A stretch of DNA of 64,000 nucleotides from an uncultured Colwellia sp. (GTDB taxonomy: Bacteria > Pseudomonadota > Gammaproteobacteria > Enterobacterales > Alteromonadaceae), in the NCBI GenBank assembly GCA_913062815.1, contig CAJXWZ010000007.1:1-64000 (forward strand). Reading direction: 5' to 3'. Shown here piece after piece: positions 54,891 through 64,000 of the stretch. The position numbers and the translations under genes were made by a program. Position 1 is the first letter of the stretch. The number at the start of each line of letters is the position of its first letter. The notes under the pieces are model-generated. The model made no database searches. It saw only the letters and a program-made list of their open reading frames with translations, and was not told the DNA's origin.

Positions 54891-54931
54891 CAGCTCAGTA
54901 TTATCGATAAAGATGACAAAAATATGACAAA
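54891..54931 (-). promoter_or_regulatory. Pho box upstream of the small basic ORF
   Basis: On the minus strand TTGTCATATTTTTGTCAT: TGTCAT repeats exactly 11 bp apart (54924-54929 and 54913-54918). AATACT lies 10 bp downstream as a possible -10 (4 of 6). It points away from mltF and toward 54863, so the only target on that strand is the 41-codon ORF. Confidence 0.65.
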
Positions 54932-54952
54932 TAGAAAATAATCTAATCTATT

Positions 54953-56407
54953 TTATTCTTCAGATTCGGAAGTTTGTGGTATGGAAGCATGTTCAAGCTC
55001 TTGCGCAGCTTCTTTTGCTTTAGCGTCTAACCATGTCAACGTATCGTAATAGCGGCGAATATTTTCAACATAATTTACTGGCTCTTTCCCGCGCGCATAA
55101 CCATATTTTGTTTTTTTATAATATTTTTTCAGTTGCAATAAAGGCAAACGGGATTTTACTTCTACCCAACGATCGGGATCTCCACCTTGTTGTTGAGTAA
55201 TAATTCGCGCATCGTTCAAGTGACCAAACCCGACATTATAAGATGCCAGCGCAAACCACATACGATCGGGACTCGGAATTCTATCAGGCATTTTAGCAAT
55301 CATACGTTTGAAATACTTAGTACCACCGCGAATGCTTTGCTCAGCGTCAAGGCGACTTTTAATGCCCATCTGTTTGGCCGTAGCGAGTGTCAACATCATC
55401 ATACCACGTACACCTGTGTGCGAGCGAGCATGGGGCCGCCAGTGTGATTCTTGATAACTAATAGCGGCGAGTAAGCGCCAATCAATTTCCTGCCCATACT
55501 TCTTAAACATTGGTTTATACTTCGGCAGTTTGGTCTCAACGGCTTTTATAAAGGTCCTTGTTTCAACATAGTTAAATTCTTCGATATGGCCGTAATATTT
55601 TTCATCTAACGCGAGTAATGTACCATCATGATGCACTTGACCAAAAAATTCGACTAAACTTGCCAAAATTGCATCATCACTGTTTTGACTTACCATCCAT
55701 GCTAAAGGATCTGCTTTTTTTATGGTAAAGCCAACGCTAATTTCAGGGTAGTAGCGACGATTTACCGCTAAAGTATTACTGTCAATAACGGTATAATCTA
55801 TCTCATCGTTAAGTAATTTGGTCAATAGCTCTTCACTATCAAATTCACTGGTTTCAATCCAATTAAGATCAGGGTTAATCTGTTTCAGGTTTTGCAAGTT
55901 CTCTACGTGGCTAGAGCTAGAAGTAACCATGAGTTTACCGGTTAGATCAGCTATTTTTCTTGGTCTAACATTACCTTGCTTGAAAACTAATTTCTGACTA
56001 ACTTTTTCATAACTAGGTGCAAAACGAAAGCGGGCTAGGCGTTTATCAGTAACCGCTAACCCAGCGGCAAGTAAATCAACCTCCCCGGTATTCAACTTAA
56101 TAAAAAGTTCATCAAGGGAGTAACTTGGCACTATTTTTAAATCTACATTAAGATAATCCGCGTACTTTTTAGCTAATTCATACTCAAATCCTGCGTAACT
56201 ATCTCCTTTAATATCATTTCCTTGCAAGTAAAAGCTATTAGGGCCATATAAGGTACCTACACTGACATAGCCCCGCTCAACAATACCAGAAAAATTCGCT
56301 TGTTGAGATTTCTCTCCGCAAGAAAAAAGCACACTAAAGAACAAGAAAATAATAAATAATTTCTTGAGTCCAAAGACATTTTTTCGATTAACCGAGGTAA
56401 TTTTCAT
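54953..56407 (-). CDS. mltF: Membrane-bound lytic transglycosylase F
   Basis: Cleaves peptidoglycan glycan strands. It has 484 residues. The N terminus is a signal with lipobox LFSC (Cys near 30), so it is probably a lipoprotein. Residues about 40-265 are a solute-binding-like regulatory domain ([30 protein letters not shown]). From about 290 the SLT domain carries the catalytic Glu in ISYQESHW, then [11 protein letters not shown] and [10 protein letters not shown]. Divergent from purL, as in E. coli. Confidence 0.94.
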   Translation of the reverse strand: MKITSVNRKNVFGLKKLFIIFLFFSVLFSCGEKSQQANFSGIVERGYVSVGTLYGPNSFYLQGNDIKGDSYAGFEYELAKKYADYLNVDLKIVPSYSLDELFIKLNTGEVDLLAAGLAVTDKRLARFRFAPSYEKVSQKLVFKQGNVRPRKIADLTGKLMVTSSSSHVENLQNLKQINPDLNWIETSEFDSEELLTKLLNDEIDYTVIDSNTLAVNRRYYPEISVGFTIKKADPLAWMVSQNSDDAILASLVEFFGQVHHDGTLLALDEKYYGHIEEFNYVETRTFIKAVETKLPKYKPMFKKYGQEIDWRLLAAISYQESHWRPHARSHTGVRGMMMLTLATAKQMGIKSRLDAEQSIRGGTKYFKRMIAKMPDRIPSPDRMWFALASYNVGFGHLNDARIITQQQGGDPDRWVEVKSRLPLLQLKKYYKKTKYGYARGKEPVNYVENIRRYYDTLTWLDAKAKEAAQELEHASIPQTSESEE

Positions 56408-56502
56408 GCCTTAATTGTGTCGTGTATTCCCTTGTTAGCCAAGCATTTTTTTTTTGATAACCTTTTTGATGATATTTTTAGCTCAGACAAGTACTTTTTC
56501 AA

Positions 56503-56549
56503 TTAACAAAGTTACGGTTTTCAACTATAATATGCGCGAAATTTTCGCT
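56503..56549 (+). promoter_or_regulatory. purL promoter with an overlapping palindrome
   Basis: -35 TTAACA (56503-56508), a 17-bp spacer and perfect -10 TATAAT (56526-56531). A 13-bp perfect palindrome GCGAAATTTTCGC (56536-56548) covers the start point. It resembles a degraded PurR operator (the known site is ACGCAAACGTTTGCGT) but matches only in part, so the repressor is uncertain. Confidence 0.6.
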
Positions 56550-56619
56550 TAAGCTAAACTTATCCTTTAGCTTGAATATATGACAACGAAAACCCCACAT
56601 AAATTTGGTGATTAACCCT

Positions 56620-59600
56620 ATGACGATGTTGATAAAAAACCTTCGTGGCGCTCCGGCACTTTCTGAGTTTAGAGTACAAAAGTTATTAGCTCAATGTGAA
56701 GAATTTGCTTTACCCGTAGCTGATATTTATGCTGAATTTGCCCATTTTGCAAAACTTAATGAAGCACTCGCTGCTAACGAAGAAAGTGTTTTACAACAAT
56801 TATTAACTTACGGCCCAACTATTGAAGAGCATGAGCCACAAGGGCAGTTTTTGTTAGTCACGCCTCGTCCGGGTACTATTTCACCTTGGTCATCTAAGTC
56901 AACCGACATTGCGCATAATTGTGGACTAAATAAAGTTGAACGGTTAGAACGTGGCTTGGCATATTACATCACCCTTGCTGATGGCTTTGACTTAACGACA
57001 GAACAAAAAGTTCAGCTAACAGCCTTATTGCACGATCGCATGATGGAAAGTGTATTTAATGACTTTGCCGATGCTGCACAATTATTTGCCAGCGCAGAGC
57101 CAGGAAAATTAACGGCCATTGATATTGAAAATGGCGGAAAAAACGCACTAGTACAAGCAAATATTGAACTAGGGTTAGCCCTTGCCGAAGACGAAGTAAA
57201 TTACTTATTCGAAAATTTCAGTAAACTGGGCCGTAACCCACACGATATTGAACTGTACATGTTCGCACAGGCGAATTCAGAACACTGTCGTCATAAAATT
57301 TTCAATGCTGATTGGACTATTGATGGCGCAAAACAGCCAAAATCATTATTTAAAATGATCCGTAATACACATGAAGTGAATCCTGACTTCGTACTAAGTG
57401 CCTATAAAGATAATGCCGCAGTAATGGTAGGCAATAAAGGTGGTCGTTTCTTTCCTAATCCAGAAACCAATGTTTATGGCTACCACCACGAAGATATTCA
57501 AGTTTTAATGAAGGTTGAAACTCATAACCACCCAACAGCCATTTCTCCTTATCCAGGCGCAGCCACAGGCTCTGGTGGTGAGATTAGAGATGAAGGAGCA
57601 ACAGGTATTGGCTCTAAGCCTAAAGCTGGTCTTGTTGGATTTTCAGTTTCTAATTTACGCATCCCAAATTTTGAACAACCATGGGAAACTGATTTCGGCA
57701 AACCAAGTCGTATAGTTTCAGCTTTAGATATTATGATGGAAGGTCCATTAGGTGGCGCAGCCTTTAATAACGAATTTGGCCGCCCTGCTATTTTAGGTTA
57801 TTTCCGTACTTATGAAGAAGAAGTAAACTCTTTTAATGGCAAAGAAGTACGTGGTTACCACAAACCGATTATGCTGGCCGGTGGCTTAGGTAATATTCGT
57901 GACGAGCACGTACAAAAGGGAGACATAGTTGTTGGCGCCAATTTAATTGCTTTAGGCGGACCAGCAATGAATATAGGCTTAGGTGGCGGCGCAGCATCTT
58001 CAATGGCTTCAGGACAATCAGCTGAAAATTTAGACTTTGCTTCGGTACAACGAGAGAATCCAGAAATGGAACGTCGTTGTCAGGAAGTTATCGATAAATG
58101 CTGGCAGCTGGGTGATGACAACCCAATTCTCTTTATACATGATGTTGGCGCTGGTGGATTATCAAATGCTTTCCCTGAATTAGTATCTGATGGTGGTCGT
58201 GGCGGTATATTTGAACTACGTAACGTGCCTAATGACGAGCGTAGCATGGCCCCTCATGAGATTTGGTGTAACGAATCTCAAGAGCGTTATGTATTAGCCG
58301 TTTCAGATGAGCAACTTGCTCTTTTTACAAAAATTTGTTCTAGAGAACGTGCACCATTTGCTGTGGTTGGCCGTGCTACTGCAGAAGAGCATTTAACCGT
58401 TACTGATGAACACTTCGCCGAAGACGAAAAACTTAGCACCCCAATTGATTTACCCCTTGATGTTTTATTAGGAAAAACACCTAAAATAATCAAGGATGTG
58501 CAAAGTACCTTCGCTGAGGGAGATACTTTAAACCTTAGCAATATTGCTCTAGCAGATGCGGCAAATCGCATATTGAGCTTACCAACCGTTGCTGAAAAAA
58601 CGTTTCTAATCACCATAGGCGATCGCTCAGTTACCGGTATGGTAAATCGCGACCAAATGGTAGGCCCATGGCAAGTCCCCGTAGCCGACTGTGGTGTCAC
58701 TGCTTCTGCCCTTGATTCATATCATGGTGAGGCCATGTCTCTTGGTGAACGCACGCCGGTTGCTTTATTAAACTTTGGTGCTTCAGCCCGTTTGGCTGTG
58801 GCAGAGTCACTGCTTAATATTGCCGGCACCAATATTGGCGACTTAAATCGTATTAAATTGTCTGCTAATTGGATGTCGCCAGCAGGTCACCCCGGTGAAG
58901 ATGCAGGTCTTTATGAAGCAGTAAAAGCCATTGGTGAGGAATTATGCCCAGCGCTTGGTTTAACTATCCCAGTAGGTAAAGACTCAATGTCGATGCGTAC
59001 TCAATGGGACGAAAATGGCGAACAAAAAAGTGTCACGTCTCCATTGTCGCTTGTTATTACCGCTTTTGGCGTGGTTGAAGATATTCGCAAAACAGTTACC
59101 CCACAATTACGTACTGATTTGGGTGAAACTCACTTAGTTGCTATTGATTTGTCTAAAGGAAAAAACCGCTTAGGTGGCTCATGTTTAGCGCAAGTTTATA
59201 AACAACTTGGTAAAGAAACCCCTGATGTAGATAACCCTGAAGTATTGAAAGGTTTCTTCAATGCGATGCAAACATTAGTACGTGAAGAAAAACTTATCGC
59301 TTATCATGACATTTCTGATGGTGGTCTATTTACTACTTTAAGTGAAATGGCTTTTGCTGGTCATACAGGGATAGATGTTGATTTGTCCAAGCTAATTGGT
59401 GATAACCTCTCAGTGTTATTTAATGAAGAGCTTGGTGCCGTTATGCAAATTCGTGAAAGTGACGTTGATGCTATCCACCGTGTGTTAGCTGCTAACGGTA
59501 TTTTAGAATACTGCACTGATATCGGCCGTATTAATAACGATGATACCATTCGTTTTACTCGTGATGGCGAAGTTATTTTAGAGAATTCGCGAACATATTT

Positions 59601-60558
59601 CCGTACTACTTGGGCACAAACGACTTTTAAGATGCAGTCACTACGTGACAACCCTGTCTGTGCTCAAGAAGAGCATGACGTTAAATTTGATACTGAAGAT
59701 CCAGGTTTGCAAGCAAACTTAACTTTTGACATTAATGAAGATATTGTTGCCGATTTAATTGCAAAAGATGCTAACAATGGTACCAACCCTCGCATAGCTA
59801 TTTTACGTGAGCAAGGTGTTAACTCTCACGTTGAAATGGCTGCTGCATTTGACCGTGCAGGATTCGTTGCGATTGATGTGCATATGTCTGATATTTTATC
59901 TGGCCGAACTGATTTAGCTGACTTTAATGGCTTAGTGGCTTGTGGAGGCTTCTCATACGGTGATGTACTCGGTGCTGGTGAAGGTTGGGCAAAATCCATT
60001 TTATTCAACGAAAAAGCGCGCGCCATGTTCAAAGCATTCTTCGAACGTGAAAATACTTTCTCGTTAGGCGTATGTAACGGCTGCCAAATGTTGTCAAACT
60101 TGAAAGATATCATTCCAGGTAGTGAACACTGGCCTCGTTTTGTTCAAAATGAGTCCGAACGTTTTGAGGCACGTTTCTCATTAGTTCAAATTGAAGAAAG
60201 TCCATCGGTGTTATTTAAAGGTATGGCAGGCTCTATGATGCCAATTGCCGTATCACACGGTGAAGGTCGTACTGAGTTCAGCTCGAATGAAGCTATTGAT
60301 GCGGCCAACAACTCGGGTACAATATCCATGCGTTACGTAAATAACTATGGCGATGTGACAGAAACATACCCAGCTAACCCTAATGGCTCAGTAGATGGTA
60401 TTACGTCATTAACAACAACAGACGGACGAGTAACAGTAATGATGCCGCATCCTGAGCGAGTATTTAGGACTGTAGCTAATTCATGGCACCCTGATAGCTG
60501 GAGTGAAGATTCTCCTTGGGTGCGTATGTTCCGTAATGCGCGTCAGTTTATTGGTTAA
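56620..60558 (+). CDS. purL: Phosphoribosylformylglycinamidine synthase
   Basis: Large-type FGAM synthase, purine biosynthesis step four, fusing synthetase and glutaminase. About 1312 residues from ATG 56620 ([17 protein letters not shown]); a TTG and GTG lie further upstream. [15 protein letters not shown] and [12 protein letters not shown] are in the synthetase half. The C-terminal amidotransferase has [10 protein letters not shown] (nucleophile Cys) and MPHPERVFR. Divergent from mltF; not in an operon. Confidence 0.97.
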   Translation: MTMLIKNLRGAPALSEFRVQKLLAQCEEFALPVADIYAEFAHFAKLNEALAANEESVLQQLLTYGPTIEEHEPQGQFLLVTPRPGTISPWSSKSTDIAHNCGLNKVERLERGLAYYITLADGFDLTTEQKVQLTALLHDRMMESVFNDFADAAQLFASAEPGKLTAIDIENGGKNALVQANIELGLALAEDEVNYLFENFSKLGRNPHDIELYMFAQANSEHCRHKIFNADWTIDGAKQPKSLFKMIRNTHEVNPDFVLSAYKDNAAVMVGNKGGRFFPNPETNVYGYHHEDIQVLMKVETHNHPTAISPYPGAATGSGGEIRDEGATGIGSKPKAGLVGFSVSNLRIPNFEQPWETDFGKPSRIVSALDIMMEGPLGGAAFNNEFGRPAILGYFRTYEEEVNSFNGKEVRGYHKPIMLAGGLGNIRDEHVQKGDIVVGANLIALGGPAMNIGLGGGAASSMASGQSAENLDFASVQRENPEMERRCQEVIDKCWQLGDDNPILFIHDVGAGGLSNAFPELVSDGGRGGIFELRNVPNDERSMAPHEIWCNESQERYVLAVSDEQLALFTKICSRERAPFAVVGRATAEEHLTVTDEHFAEDEKLSTPIDLPLDVLLGKTPKIIKDVQSTFAEGDTLNLSNIALADAANRILSLPTVAEKTFLITIGDRSVTGMVNRDQMVGPWQVPVADCGVTASALDSYHGEAMSLGERTPVALLNFGASARLAVAESLLNIAGTNIGDLNRIKLSANWMSPAGHPGEDAGLYEAVKAIGEELCPALGLTIPVGKDSMSMRTQWDENGEQKSVTSPLSLVITAFGVVEDIRKTVTPQLRTDLGETHLVAIDLSKGKNRLGGSCLAQVYKQLGKETPDVDNPEVLKGFFNAMQTLVREEKLIAYHDISDGGLFTTLSEMAFAGHTGIDVDLSKLIGDNLSVLFNEELGAVMQIRESDVDAIHRVLAANGILEYCTDIGRINNDDTIRFTRDGEVILENSRTYFRTTWAQTTFKMQSLRDNPVCAQEEHDVKFDTEDPGLQANLTFDINEDIVADLIAKDANNGTNPRIAILREQGVNSHVEMAAAFDRAGFVAIDVHMSDILSGRTDLADFNGLVACGGFSYGDVLGAGEGWAKSILFNEKARAMFKAFFERENTFSLGVCNGCQMLSNLKDIIPGSEHWPRFVQNESERFEARFSLVQIEESPSVLFKGMAGSMMPIAVSHGEGRTEFSSNEAIDAANNSGTISMRYVNNYGDVTETYPANPNGSVDGITSLTTTDGRVTVMMPHPERVFRTVANSWHPDSWSEDSPWVRMFRNARQFIG

Positions 60559-60604
60559 TATTATAACCTTTAAACCTTAATATTAGTCAAATCAGGAGGC
60601 AATG

Positions 60605-61438
60605 ATGCAGTTTACCGATAGTCATTGTCATCTTGATTTTACTGAATTTAGTGAGCAACTGCCCGACTTGCTTTATCAATGCAATGTCCACAATATTCAT
60701 CGTATCATTGTGCCAGCGGTTAACCCTGAGCACTGGCAACGCGTATTAACGCTATCCAAAAAAGAGAATGCCTACGTTAAAGTTTCTTGCGCTTTAGGTA
60801 TTCACCCTTGGTTTTTAATTCTCAATAATAAAGCACAAACTAAACAACTTGATGTAGTTTTCCAGCAAGAACAACTCAAACAAATACTTGCGCGTAACAG
60901 TAAAGATATTATTGCTGTCGGTGAATGTGGTATTGACGTATTTAAGGCTAAAAAAAATACGACAACAGAACAGACGTTCAATGATAGCTTGCGCCTACAG
61001 CAAGATTTCTTTGCCATGCAACTTGAATTAGCTCAGCAATATGACTTACCCGTTATTGTTCACCATTGCCAATCACACCCTTTGATACTTGCTTTATTAA
61101 AACAGTACCCACTGAATAAAGGTGGTGTAATACATGCTTTTTCAGGAAGCTATCAACAAGCTAGAGACTATATAGATTTGGGTTTTAAATTAGGTATAGG
61201 AGGTACAATCACCTACGATAGAGCTAAAAAAACCATTAATGCGATAAAGCGTTTACCCAGCTCTAGCCTGTTATTAGAAACTGATGCCCCTGCTATGCCG
61301 ATTTTTGGTCAACAGGGCATGATTAATTCACCCTCTAATATCCCAAAAATATTTCAAGCATTAGTGAGCATAAGGGATGAATCGAAAGAGGTATTAGCGA
61401 CGCAAATAGAAGATAATGTAAATCAACTATTTTTTTGA
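60605..61438 (+). CDS. TatD-family metal-dependent hydrolase (YjjV-like)
   Basis: TIM-barrel deoxyribonuclease family protein. ATG 60605 is favoured over 60602 since AGGAGG (60594-60599) then lies five bases upstream; 277 residues. The metal-binding motif DSHCHLDF opens the barrel (His at 7 and 9). GECGIDVF, VIVHHCQ, VIHAFSGS and LLETDAPAM supply the other ligands. Adjacent to serB and ahpA as in related genomes, hence YjjV. It converges on ahpA, with which it overlaps by 16 bases. Confidence 0.9.
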   Translation: MQFTDSHCHLDFTEFSEQLPDLLYQCNVHNIHRIIVPAVNPEHWQRVLTLSKKENAYVKVSCALGIHPWFLILNNKAQTKQLDVVFQQEQLKQILARNSKDIIAVGECGIDVFKAKKNTTTEQTFNDSLRLQQDFFAMQLELAQQYDLPVIVHHCQSHPLILALLKQYPLNKGGVIHAFSGSYQQARDYIDLGFKLGIGGTITYDRAKKTINAIKRLPSSSLLLETDAPAMPIFGQQGMINSPSNIPKIFQALVSIRDESKEVLATQIEDNVNQLFF

Positions 61439-62103
61439 GCTGTAGTTAACTTCGGTGCCCGAAAACCTTGACGACTGAAGCGATTCAATCCACGAGTAAG
61501 TAAAAAACCAATCAGGCCTGCAATAATCAACAACAATCTATCAAGGGTTTTATTACTAGTATTATTTTCATCAAGTGCCGCAGTCAAATAAGATTTTTCA
61601 AGGGTTAACCTTAAGTAGCCAATAAGTTGTTCATGGCGAATTTCCTTGATAAAAGGTAAATACTGCTTACTTTTATCAAGGGTTTGAGAGCTTTCATCAA
61701 TACCATAGAGTAACTTAATTGAAGCGCTCGCTGCGCCACTTGCTTGAGATTCAAACATAAGCAAGCCTGTTTCATCATAAAGGTGAACTTGTTTTATATA
61801 ATCGGCCTTGGCTAAATAATTTAAATACTTTTGCAATTGAGCATTGCGCTCTTTTTTACTTTGCGCTTTGTGCTCTTTAACCAGTAATACAGAAACTCCC
61901 GCAATAGCTTGATGTAAAAACTTGTCTGCAACTTGTTCAAAATGTTGCTGTAAAACTTGATTGTTTTTATCAGAGTTAGCCAACCATAGCGTCATCAAAA
62001 TAACGATAAGCAAAATTGCACTAACTAATTGCAGAATTTTATTATAAATAGACGATAATTTAGGGTATAAAGGCTGTTCTGGTTGTTTCATCACAAATTG
62101 CAT
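61423..62103 (-). CDS. AhpA/YtjB (Smp) family membrane protein
   Basis: 226 residues. One N-terminal membrane helix (about 24-44, ILQLVSAILLIVILMTLWL), a periplasmic domain of about 140 residues, then a second helix near 190-205 (LLLIIAGLIGFLLT). This layout and the SerB neighbour match the Smp/AhpA family of envelope proteins. Divergent from serB with 36 bp between starts. Its 3' end overlaps the TatD-family gene by 16 bases on the opposite strand. Confidence 0.82.
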   Translation of the reverse strand: MQFVMKQPEQPLYPKLSSIYNKILQLVSAILLIVILMTLWLANSDKNNQVLQQHFEQVADKFLHQAIAGVSVLLVKEHKAQSKKERNAQLQKYLNYLAKADYIKQVHLYDETGLLMFESQASGAASASIKLLYGIDESSQTLDKSKQYLPFIKEIRHEQLIGYLRLTLEKSYLTAALDENNTSNKTLDRLLLIIAGLIGFLLTRGLNRFSRQGFRAPKLTTAQKNS

Positions 62104-62122
62104 GCTGATCTACACATGCACT

Positions 62123-62128
62123 TATAAT
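62123..62128 (+). promoter_or_regulatory. Probable -10 element of serB
   Basis: Perfect TATAAT (62123-62128) 11 bp before the first GTG start. TTGCAT (62098-62103) is a possible -35 at 19 bp. This implies a very short or near-leaderless message if the first GTG is used. Confidence 0.4.
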
Positions 62129-62139
62129 AGAGAGTTAAC

Positions 62140-62170
62140 GTGTCTTTTTCTACTAATGTGTCTTTTTCTA
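62140..62170 (+). repeat. In-frame 13-bp direct repeat at the serB start
   Basis: GTGTCTTTTTCTA occurs at 62140-62152 and again at 62158-62170, 18 bp apart. Each copy starts with GTG and both are in frame, encoding (M/V)SFS twice. Confidence 0.9.
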
Positions 62171-63159
62171 GCAAAAATTTATCTTTATCACTTGCGCAAT
62201 ATTTTGCTCAACATGAAATTTTAACTGATTTACCGTTAACATTTGTAATAAATGATAACCACTTAACCATGAATAACACAGATATTATTCCAACTTCAGC
62301 GCAAGAGTTGGTTGTTTTTTCTGACTTAACCATAACAAATTTATTAGCATTGCAAAGCAACTGCCATCTGAAGATACATGCGTTACAAGCTATCAATACA
62401 CGCAACAAGTTAACTAGTTACCGTTTTAAGGTTACATGCCTTGATTTAACAAAATCACGCCAAGCTCTGACAGATTTCGCTCTTGCTAACAACATAGAAG
62501 CGGCCTTAATTGACAGTGCACCTAAGTTAGGTGCACCGGGTTTGTTAGTAATGGATATGGACTCAACCACCATTGAGATTGAATGTATTGATGAAATAGC
62601 GAAATTAGCAGGCGTTGGAGAACAAGTAGCAGCAGTAACTGAACTTGCCATGCAAGGCGAGTTGGATTTCGCTCAAAGCTTACATCAGCGCGTTGCAACT
62701 TTAGCTGGTTCTTCAGAACAAATTTTGGCTGACGTAGCCAAAAACATCCCATTAATGCAGGGTTTAGAAACGCTGATTGAAGAGCTTAAAAAACACAACT
62801 GGCGCATAGCCATTGCTTCAGGAGGCTTTACTTATTTTGCCGACCACCTAAAAGAAATGCTAAGTCTAGATGCCACTTTTGCCAATAAACTCGAGATTAT
62901 TGACGGTAAATTAACCGGTAAAGTTTTGGGCTCAGTGGTTGACGCACAAATTAAGGCAGACTCCTTAAAATTACTTGCTAATCAATATCAAATTCCGAAC
63001 AGCCAAACGGTTGCTATGGGTGATGGTGCAAATGACTTAGTGATGATGGCTGCTGCTAGTTTTGGCGTTGCTTTTCATGCTAAGCCTATAGTATTAGCTC
63101 AAGCGGATAGCAGTATAATTGAACTAGGATTAGACTGCTTATTACATTGGCTTGCTTAA
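62140..63159 (+). CDS. serB: Phosphoserine phosphatase
   Basis: HAD-superfamily phosphatase, last step of serine synthesis. It has 339 residues. Motif I DMDSTTIE has nucleophile Asp139. IASGGFT carries motif II, and GDGANDLVMMAAASFGVAF near the end is motif IV. The N-terminal ~110 residues are an ACT-like part. GTG 62140 is the annotated start, but a second GTG at 62158 begins an identical 13-base sequence, so the exact start is open. Confidence 0.95.
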   Translation: MSFSTNVSFSSKNLSLSLAQYFAQHEILTDLPLTFVINDNHLTMNNTDIIPTSAQELVVFSDLTITNLLALQSNCHLKIHALQAINTRNKLTSYRFKVTCLDLTKSRQALTDFALANNIEAALIDSAPKLGAPGLLVMDMDSTTIEIECIDEIAKLAGVGEQVAAVTELAMQGELDFAQSLHQRVATLAGSSEQILADVAKNIPLMQGLETLIEELKKHNWRIAIASGGFTYFADHLKEMLSLDATFANKLEIIDGKLTGKVLGSVVDAQIKADSLKLLANQYQIPNSQTVAMGDGANDLVMMAAASFGVAFHAKPIVLAQADSSIIELGLDCLLHWLA

Positions 63160-63241
63160 TTAAGTCATTACTTTTAAGCCTCTGCTGTCACGCCGTACTT
63201 AACAATTAGCCATAAATCTAATGATTAAGTAGATAAAGCGA

Positions 63242-64000
63242 CTATAACTTGTGCCTAAATAATGTTTCATGGGTAATATCAATATATTGGATAGTTGCAA
63301 CCACACTCCAAATATCTTGCTCAATTTGCTTACCTCGATGGATAGCATAGGCGCTTACATAACTTAACTCAGTATTTAAATAATCTATATCTGGCTCATT
63401 GGTACGTGAAATATTTAACTGTAAGCAAAAGAAGTAACCATTTTCTAATGCTTTTTTGATAAAATACTCCCTTAACTCAGGCGTATTAAGTTCTTGATCA
63501 AACTTAACTTTTACGGCTTTTTCTACCGAATCAATTTTTTTATTGATTGCGATATATAAAACTTGTGTAATAGGGGCCTCATCGACAATGAGTTTTTTCA
63601 TGCCTGTTTCAAGAAAATTATCTTTGTGTAATTTTGTCATGATAGGGTAAAAATTGTGATAGTTGTTTCTATCACTCAATTTATGCAATTGTTGCAAAAA
63701 TTCACTACCATTGTCATTACTGACTAAAGCTTCAACTTTGTACCGACTGCCACTCGTTTGCACTATCAAGCTTGGTATTTGCATACTTTGCGCATAATGT
63801 GTCCGCAAAGCTTCCGCTAGTCCAGGCACTAGTAATGTATATCCGTCAGCAATGAGTTTATCTTTATTCTTATTAATGAGTACTTTAAAAAATGAACGGC
63901 CAACATGTTGATGGTCTTTTACCAGTACTCTTAAGTTAAGAACATTCTTTTTCTTATTAATTTTTACCACTTCGTACGGTAGTTTGTTCAAATCATGAGC
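63242..64000 (-). CDS. C-terminal part of a large protein, possibly a PilZ-domain protein
   Basis: Open reading frame entering from the right edge and ending at 63242. At least 252 residues are seen, and the frame is open to position 64000, so the start is outside. No signature motif can be read. In Shewanella and Alteromonadales the gene after serB is often a long PilZ-domain protein. Position suggests that, but the sequence here shows no RxxxR or DxSxxG. It ends in QYIDITHETLFRHKL. Confidence 0.5.
   Translation of the reverse strand, partial: AHDLNKLPYEVVKINKKKNVLNLRVLVKDHQHVGRSFFKVLINKNKDKLIADGYTLLVPGLAEALRTHYAQSMQIPSLIVQTSGSRYKVEALVSNDNGSEFLQQLHKLSDRNNYHNFYPIMTKLHKDNFLETGMKKLIVDEAPITQVLYIAINKKIDSVEKAVKVKFDQELNTPELREYFIKKALENGYFFCLQLNISRTNEPDIDYLNTELSYVSAYAIHRGKQIEQDIWSVVATIQYIDITHETLFRHKL

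Noticed and set aside
1-64000. Search for defence systems, prophage, transposons, integrons or secondary-metabolite clusters
   Set aside because: None of the recognisable signature proteins, terminal repeats or attachment sites were seen. The window reads as core chromosome.

Overview
The window looks like a chromosomal segment of a low-GC marine gammaproteobacterium of the Alteromonadales, most like Colwellia, Thalassotalea and relatives. This rests on gene order and protein character: pilU-pilT divergent from yggS-proC-yggT, rdgB-hemW-tadA, mltF divergent from purL, rsmE-gshB-yqgE-ruvX, a long-form isocitrate lyase beside malate synthase G, and several secreted proteins of marine type. I see no insertion sequence, prophage, CRISPR array, integron or defence island. 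Nearly all of it is core genome in good order, and most of the interest lies in regulatory DNA.

Layout. 1-900: two tandem rRNA/tRNA-class promoters fire leftward off the edge, with a 6S RNA gene pointing the other way. 0.9-7.7 kb: an MFS transporter, metK behind a MetJ operator, rsmE-gshB-yqgE-ruvX and an AEC-family carrier. 7.7-17.9 kb: a LysR/flavin-reductase divergent pair, lysA, a rhodanese divergent from a SqrR/BigR-like repressor, a TonB receptor, a soluble zinc-binding chemoreceptor and small envelope proteins. 18-20.7 kb: ettA, a PilZ protein and a GcvR-like ACT protein. 20.8-23.9 kb: phoBR and a porin under Pho boxes. 24-30.5 kb: a histidine kinase, rdgC, pgk and both classes of fructose-bisphosphate aldolase. 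30.7-32.5 kb: tandem DUF481 proteins. 32.7-39.1 kb: a glyoxylate-shunt island (aceA, LysR, lrgA, lrgB, glcB). 39.4-42.7 kb: an ECF sigma operon, a LysR fossil and ppiC. 43-47.3 kb: the DUF47-Pit phosphate uptake operon, an aldehyde dehydrogenase and a CBS protein. 47.3-56.4 kb: pilU/pilT, yggS-proC-yggT, a DUF4426 protein, rdgB-hemW-tadA and mltF. 56.5-64 kb: purL, a TatD-family nuclease, an AhpA/Smp membrane protein, serB and the end of a large unidentified gene.

How the genes work together. The clearest theme is phosphate starvation. Four Pho-box sites, all reading on the minus strand, precede phoB, the porin (three box copies about 30 bp apart), the DUF47-Pit operon, and an overlooked 41-codon ORF between tadA and mltF. 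The PhoR here has no membrane segment. A second theme is two-carbon metabolism: LrgAB lies between isocitrate lyase and malate synthase, which suggests a role in moving small organic acids. A third is an ECF sigma operon whose two downstream genes resemble no anti-sigma factor I recognise. No spectacular new system is proven. The best candidates for undescribed biology are the Pho-box small ORF, the ECF module and the LrgAB placement.
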